Positions 15,139 to 17,284 of a stretch of DNA of 17,284 nt are shown here, one piece after another. The first letter of the stretch is position 1, and every line of letters begins with the position of its first letter. Below the pieces are notes generated by a model that was given only the letters and a program-made list of their open reading frames with translations, was not told the DNA's origin and ran no database searches. The DNA is from a bacterium Ga0077546 (lineage in GTDB: Bacteria > Cyanobacteriota > Vampirovibrionia > Obscuribacterales > Obscuribacteraceae). The stretch lies in assembly GCA_001464165.1 (NCBI GenBank), contig LNEX01000377.1:1-17284 (forward strand), in the 5' to 3' direction. A program made the position numbers and the translations under genes.

Positions 15139-15590
15139 TTTGAAAAAAGTTGCTGTTGCCTCAGGCTGATTTGCTGGGCTTCCAACTACTTAAGCTGCAT
15201 ACGCCGTTTTGGCATGAGTCTTGAGCGGACATCTCGCCGTGCTCTTCTTTTGTGCGCGCAGCAAGAACGGTTTGATCCGAGTTTTGTTGTTGGCAGGGCA
15301 TCAGCTTGAAGAACTTACAGTTTGAGAAAAGTTTATAAAAGCATTGCAAGTTCATAACATTACTGGCCCCCATCAGAGAACACTTTAACCATTTCGCTGT
15401 CACCAACTCGGCAATTGCCGCGTTTTTGAACGACTGTAATATGAGACGAAATTAGGAGAGGCAGGTTCCCTGAGGGATGTCTTGGTCAACTCCTTTAATA
15501 ATTGCCTCGAAACGCACAATTCAGTGGCTTTTGGTCTAAAATACTGGCTGGTTAAGGGCTCAATGGCCGATTTTGTCGAGGCTAGGAAAA
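15139..15590. other. 452-nt region without a recognised gene
   Basis: I see no tRNA, no rho-independent terminator and no recognisable protein. Short open frames on both strands are Cys/Lys/Ser-rich and match nothing I know. The only regulatory signal is the promoter candidate at 15415-15442, which would leave a 140-nt leader before the next gene. Confidence 0.5.
15415..15442 (+). promoter_or_regulatory. Candidate sigma-70 promoter of the exported protein gene
   Basis: TTGCCG (15415-15420), a 16-nt spacer and TAATAT (15437-15442). Transcription would start near 15449. Confidence 0.4.
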
Positions 15591-16520
15591 ATGAAGAAAA
15601 CTTCTCTCTATGTTGCTCTCGCACTGGCTCTTAATTTGCAGTTTTCTAGTCTCGCTGCACTGGCGTCGACTGTAGAGATTAAGCAAGCCGATGGCAAGCC
15701 TGTGCAGGTTTCGTTGGCCTTGCCTGTTGCTAGTATTGGTTCAATGTTATTGCCAGATGGGCAAATTTCAGTCAATGGTCAACTTGTTGAAGTTGGAGCC
15801 GTGCCAGAGTGGCTCTTTGATAGGCACACTGTATTAACTGGCACTTTGATCAGGCTAGATCTTGGAGCTGGCGCAACCAGCGCTAGATTAGATGGCCTTG
15901 TATATTTCAATGGTGGCGATTATTTGAAGAATCTTCGCCGCAATCGTATTAGCGAAACTGTTGAAGCTGCTGATGGCAACACTTATGTTGGCCGTATTTC
16001 AACAATTACTTCTAATAGCTTGTCTATCGATACTTTGCCGGGTCAAACAAGAACCTTGGCCTTGGCCAATGTCAAAAATATTGTTTCTCCCTACTGCTAT
16101 CGCTTTAGCGCTCCGGCTAGTGACGTCAAGCTTTCTCCTGAAAGTGGCACTACTGTTTGTGATGCTTCTAGTGCTACTTTTGCGCTTTCGCAACTGGCTC
16201 AGTCTCAATCTGGCCAATCACAATCAGCTCTTTCAGGTCAACCCAAGGCCCGTATGTTCAGCGGTCCGAGCCAAGCGGCTTTAAAGTTGCCGGCGTCAAC
16301 CTTGGCTGGCACCGAGGGCGGTATCACTAGAAAGGCCATAACTGCAATGATTGCAGTCGATGCCGCTAATACCCTGGCTCCGATGATTGCTTTGCCTCTG
16401 ACAATGGCGCTTGGTCAAGGGCGCGCCGAGAACACCCTGAATGGATACACCGCGGCCAACAATCTCAACGATTTTGTCTTGCGTATACCGCTTGTAACCC
16501 CGCCGACAGCTAAGTTCTAA
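15591..16520 (+). CDS. Unknown exported protein
   Basis: I do not recognise this 309-residue protein. The N-terminus is a clean Sec signal peptide, MKKTSLYVALALALNLQF then SSLAALA, with cleavage expected after residue 25. The first half of the mature protein is beta-rich: a LPDGQISVNGQLVEVGAVPEW segment, then YVGRISTITSNSLSIDTLPG and VKNIVSPY, which look like one or two small barrel or SH3-like units. A Ser/Gln-rich linker follows (QLAQSQSGQSQSALSGQ), echoing the SxGQ linker of the other exported protein in this window. The C-terminal 60 residues contain a hydrophobic stretch (TLAPMIALPLTMALG) that could be membrane-associated. ATG 15591 is chosen because AGG lies 5 nt upstream and it begins the signal peptide; TTG 15573 is less likely. 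It is convergent with the channel gene. Confidence 0.65.
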   Translation: MKKTSLYVALALALNLQFSSLAALASTVEIKQADGKPVQVSLALPVASIGSMLLPDGQISVNGQLVEVGAVPEWLFDRHTVLTGTLIRLDLGAGATSARLDGLVYFNGGDYLKNLRRNRISETVEAADGNTYVGRISTITSNSLSIDTLPGQTRTLALANVKNIVSPYCYRFSAPASDVKLSPESGTTVCDASSATFALSQLAQSQSGQSQSALSGQPKARMFSGPSQAALKLPASTLAGTEGGITRKAITAMIAVDAANTLAPMIALPLTMALGQGRAENTLNGYTAANNLNDFVLRIPLVTPPTAKF

Positions 16521-16568
16521 GACTAAACTCTAAGACTAAACTCTAAGACTAAACTCTAGGGCTAAGTT
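16504..16568. repeat. 13-nt tandem array at a convergent junction
   Basis: Three identical 13-nt units CTAAGACTAAACT (16517-16529, 16530-16542, 16543-16555) are flanked by degenerate units 16504-16516 and 16556-16568, which share GCTAAGTT. The array starts inside the last codons of the exported protein gene, carries its TAA stop (16518-16520), and ends 12 nt before the stop of the channel gene on the minus strand. Confidence 0.9.
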
Positions 16569-16580
16569 CTAAATCGTCCG

Positions 16581-17284
16581 TTATAGCCTAATTTCGAGCG
16601 GCCGGCCACAAGACTGCTCTAAATCTGTGTAGGCTTCTTGGTAGGCCCGCACGGCATCTAGGTATTGACTGCGCACTGCGACGTTTGCTTGTTGCACTAG
16701 CAATGTGGCTGTAATGTCTGATTGACCTACTTCATAACTGCGTCTTGCCAGTCTTGCTACTTCGTACGAATCAGACAGAATATGCTCTTGATAAACCTTC
16801 AGCTTCTGCCTGGCGGCTAGCACGTTGTTATAGGCCGATGAAACCTGAGCCGTTATGATGTTCTTCTGGGCGCCCATCTCATACTTCAATTGATTAGCGG
16901 TGGCCTTCAGTCGATAAATTTCGCCCTGATTCCAGTTGGTGATGGGCGATTCAGCCATTACTGCGAAAAATACTGAGCTGACTTTGGGGCCCGTGGGGGC
17001 GTTACCCGACACTGAGTTACCAAAGGTGACTGATGGGTTGGGTACAACATTGGCTATGGCTGTGCGCATTTGGGCTTTGTTTAGTTTGATGCGCTGTTCC
17101 ACGCTTTTAAGCTCTAGGCGCTGGTCCATAGCCTTTTGCAAATACGACGCAAGAGGAGCTGGCTCGACGCTAAAGTCGGGAAGTAGCTGTGCTTTCTGCG
17201 ACTTGTCTAATTTGGTGCTGCCAATGCCCAGAAATGCTGGCAAGCGAGGAATATTAACTATATCCTCTGGCTTTCGGCCCATAA
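16581..17284 (-). CDS. Outer-membrane efflux channel, TolC/CzcC family (partial, N-terminal part outside the window)
   Basis: The visible C-terminal 233 residues have the OEP domain pattern. A helical segment (LASYLQKAMDQRLELKSVEQRIKLNKAQMRTA) is followed by a short beta-strand region (VVPNPSVTFGNSVSG), then a long helix pair rich in Ala, Gln and Lys (LKATANQLKYEMGAQKNIITAQVSSAYNNVLAARQKL). The end, AYTDLEQSCGRPLEIRL, matches the usual finish of CzcC/CusC proteins. The frame is open to the window edge and the first visible residues, GRKPEDIV, look mid-protein (after the first helical hairpin), so the ATG at 17282 is not a real start. It is a plausible partner for the adaptor and pump at 9654-14190, but on the other strand and 2.4 kb away; whether it has its own pump to the right is not visible. 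Confidence 0.85.
   Translation of the reverse strand, partial: MGRKPEDIVNIPRLPAFLGIGSTKLDKSQKAQLLPDFSVEPAPLASYLQKAMDQRLELKSVEQRIKLNKAQMRTAIANVVPNPSVTFGNSVSGNAPTGPKVSSVFFAVMAESPITNWNQGEIYRLKATANQLKYEMGAQKNIITAQVSSAYNNVLAARQKLKVYQEHILSDSYEVARLARRSYEVGQSDITATLLVQQANVAVRSQYLDAVRAYQEAYTDLEQSCGRPLEIRL

Noticed and set aside
15477..15539. 20-codon frame beginning MSWSTPLIIA in the gap before the exported protein
   Set aside because: GAGGG directly abuts the ATG and the better AGGAG is too far upstream; no homology or codon signal supports it.
15161..15624. Minus-strand open frames in the 452-nt gap
   Set aside because: No recognisable motifs, no ribosome sites, and the second overlaps the signal-peptide region of the exported protein gene.
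16590..16620. GC-rich palindrome GGCCGGCC as a terminator of the convergent genes
   Set aside because: It lies inside the coding end of the channel gene (Gly-Arg-Pro) and is not followed by a T-run.

Overview
The window looks like chromosomal DNA of a Gram-negative-type bacterium. It encodes an RND efflux pump with an outer-membrane channel partner, a lipoprotein adaptor and Sec-type secreted proteins. The dnaG-rpoD pair and a group-1 sigma factor with cyanobacterial-like flavour, next to an RqcP-like S4 protein and a HepA-type SNF2 ATPase with a SWIM finger, would fit a Melainabacteria/Vampirovibrionia lineage such as the Obscuribacterales. That placement rests on impression of the proteins, not on a search. 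No rRNA, tRNA, CRISPR array or complete insertion sequence was seen.

Layout: 1-222 is a 37-nt tandem array. 312-1100 (+) encodes a zinc-ribbon/HTH protein that looks like an IS1595-type transposase stripped of its DDE core. 1182-4661 (-) encodes a large SNF2-family ATPase. A divergent region (4662-4957) leads to dnaG (4958-7027, +) and rpoD (7052-8102, +). rpoD is broken at 7631 by what reads as a 29-nt deletion between sigma regions 2 and 3. An RqcP-like protein lies convergently (8141-8440, -). A secreted protein with SxGQ repeats follows (8504-9421, +). Next come a heavy-metal RND adaptor and pump (9654-11048 and 11083-14190, +), a Crp/Fnr-type regulator (14422-15138, +), an unknown exported protein (15591-16520, +), and the C-terminal half of a TolC/CzcC-like channel running off the right edge (16581-17284, -).

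Two functional groups stand out. One is replication, transcription and translation housekeeping: dnaG, rpoD, rqcP and the SNF2 ATPase. The other is envelope and metal efflux: adaptor, pump, regulator and channel, with the channel gene separated and on the opposite strand. The pump's TM4 motif (DFG...VD...EN) points to divalent cations (Zn/Co/Ni/Cd class) rather than Cu/Ag.

The most unusual large-scale pattern is that most gene boundaries carry a short tandem array, each with a different unit (37, 17, 9, 21, 11 and 13 nt). All three tail-to-tail junctions in the window consist largely of such an array, beginning at or just before the upstream gene's stop codon. At rpoD the unit is seven codons long and repeats the last six residues plus the stop in frame.
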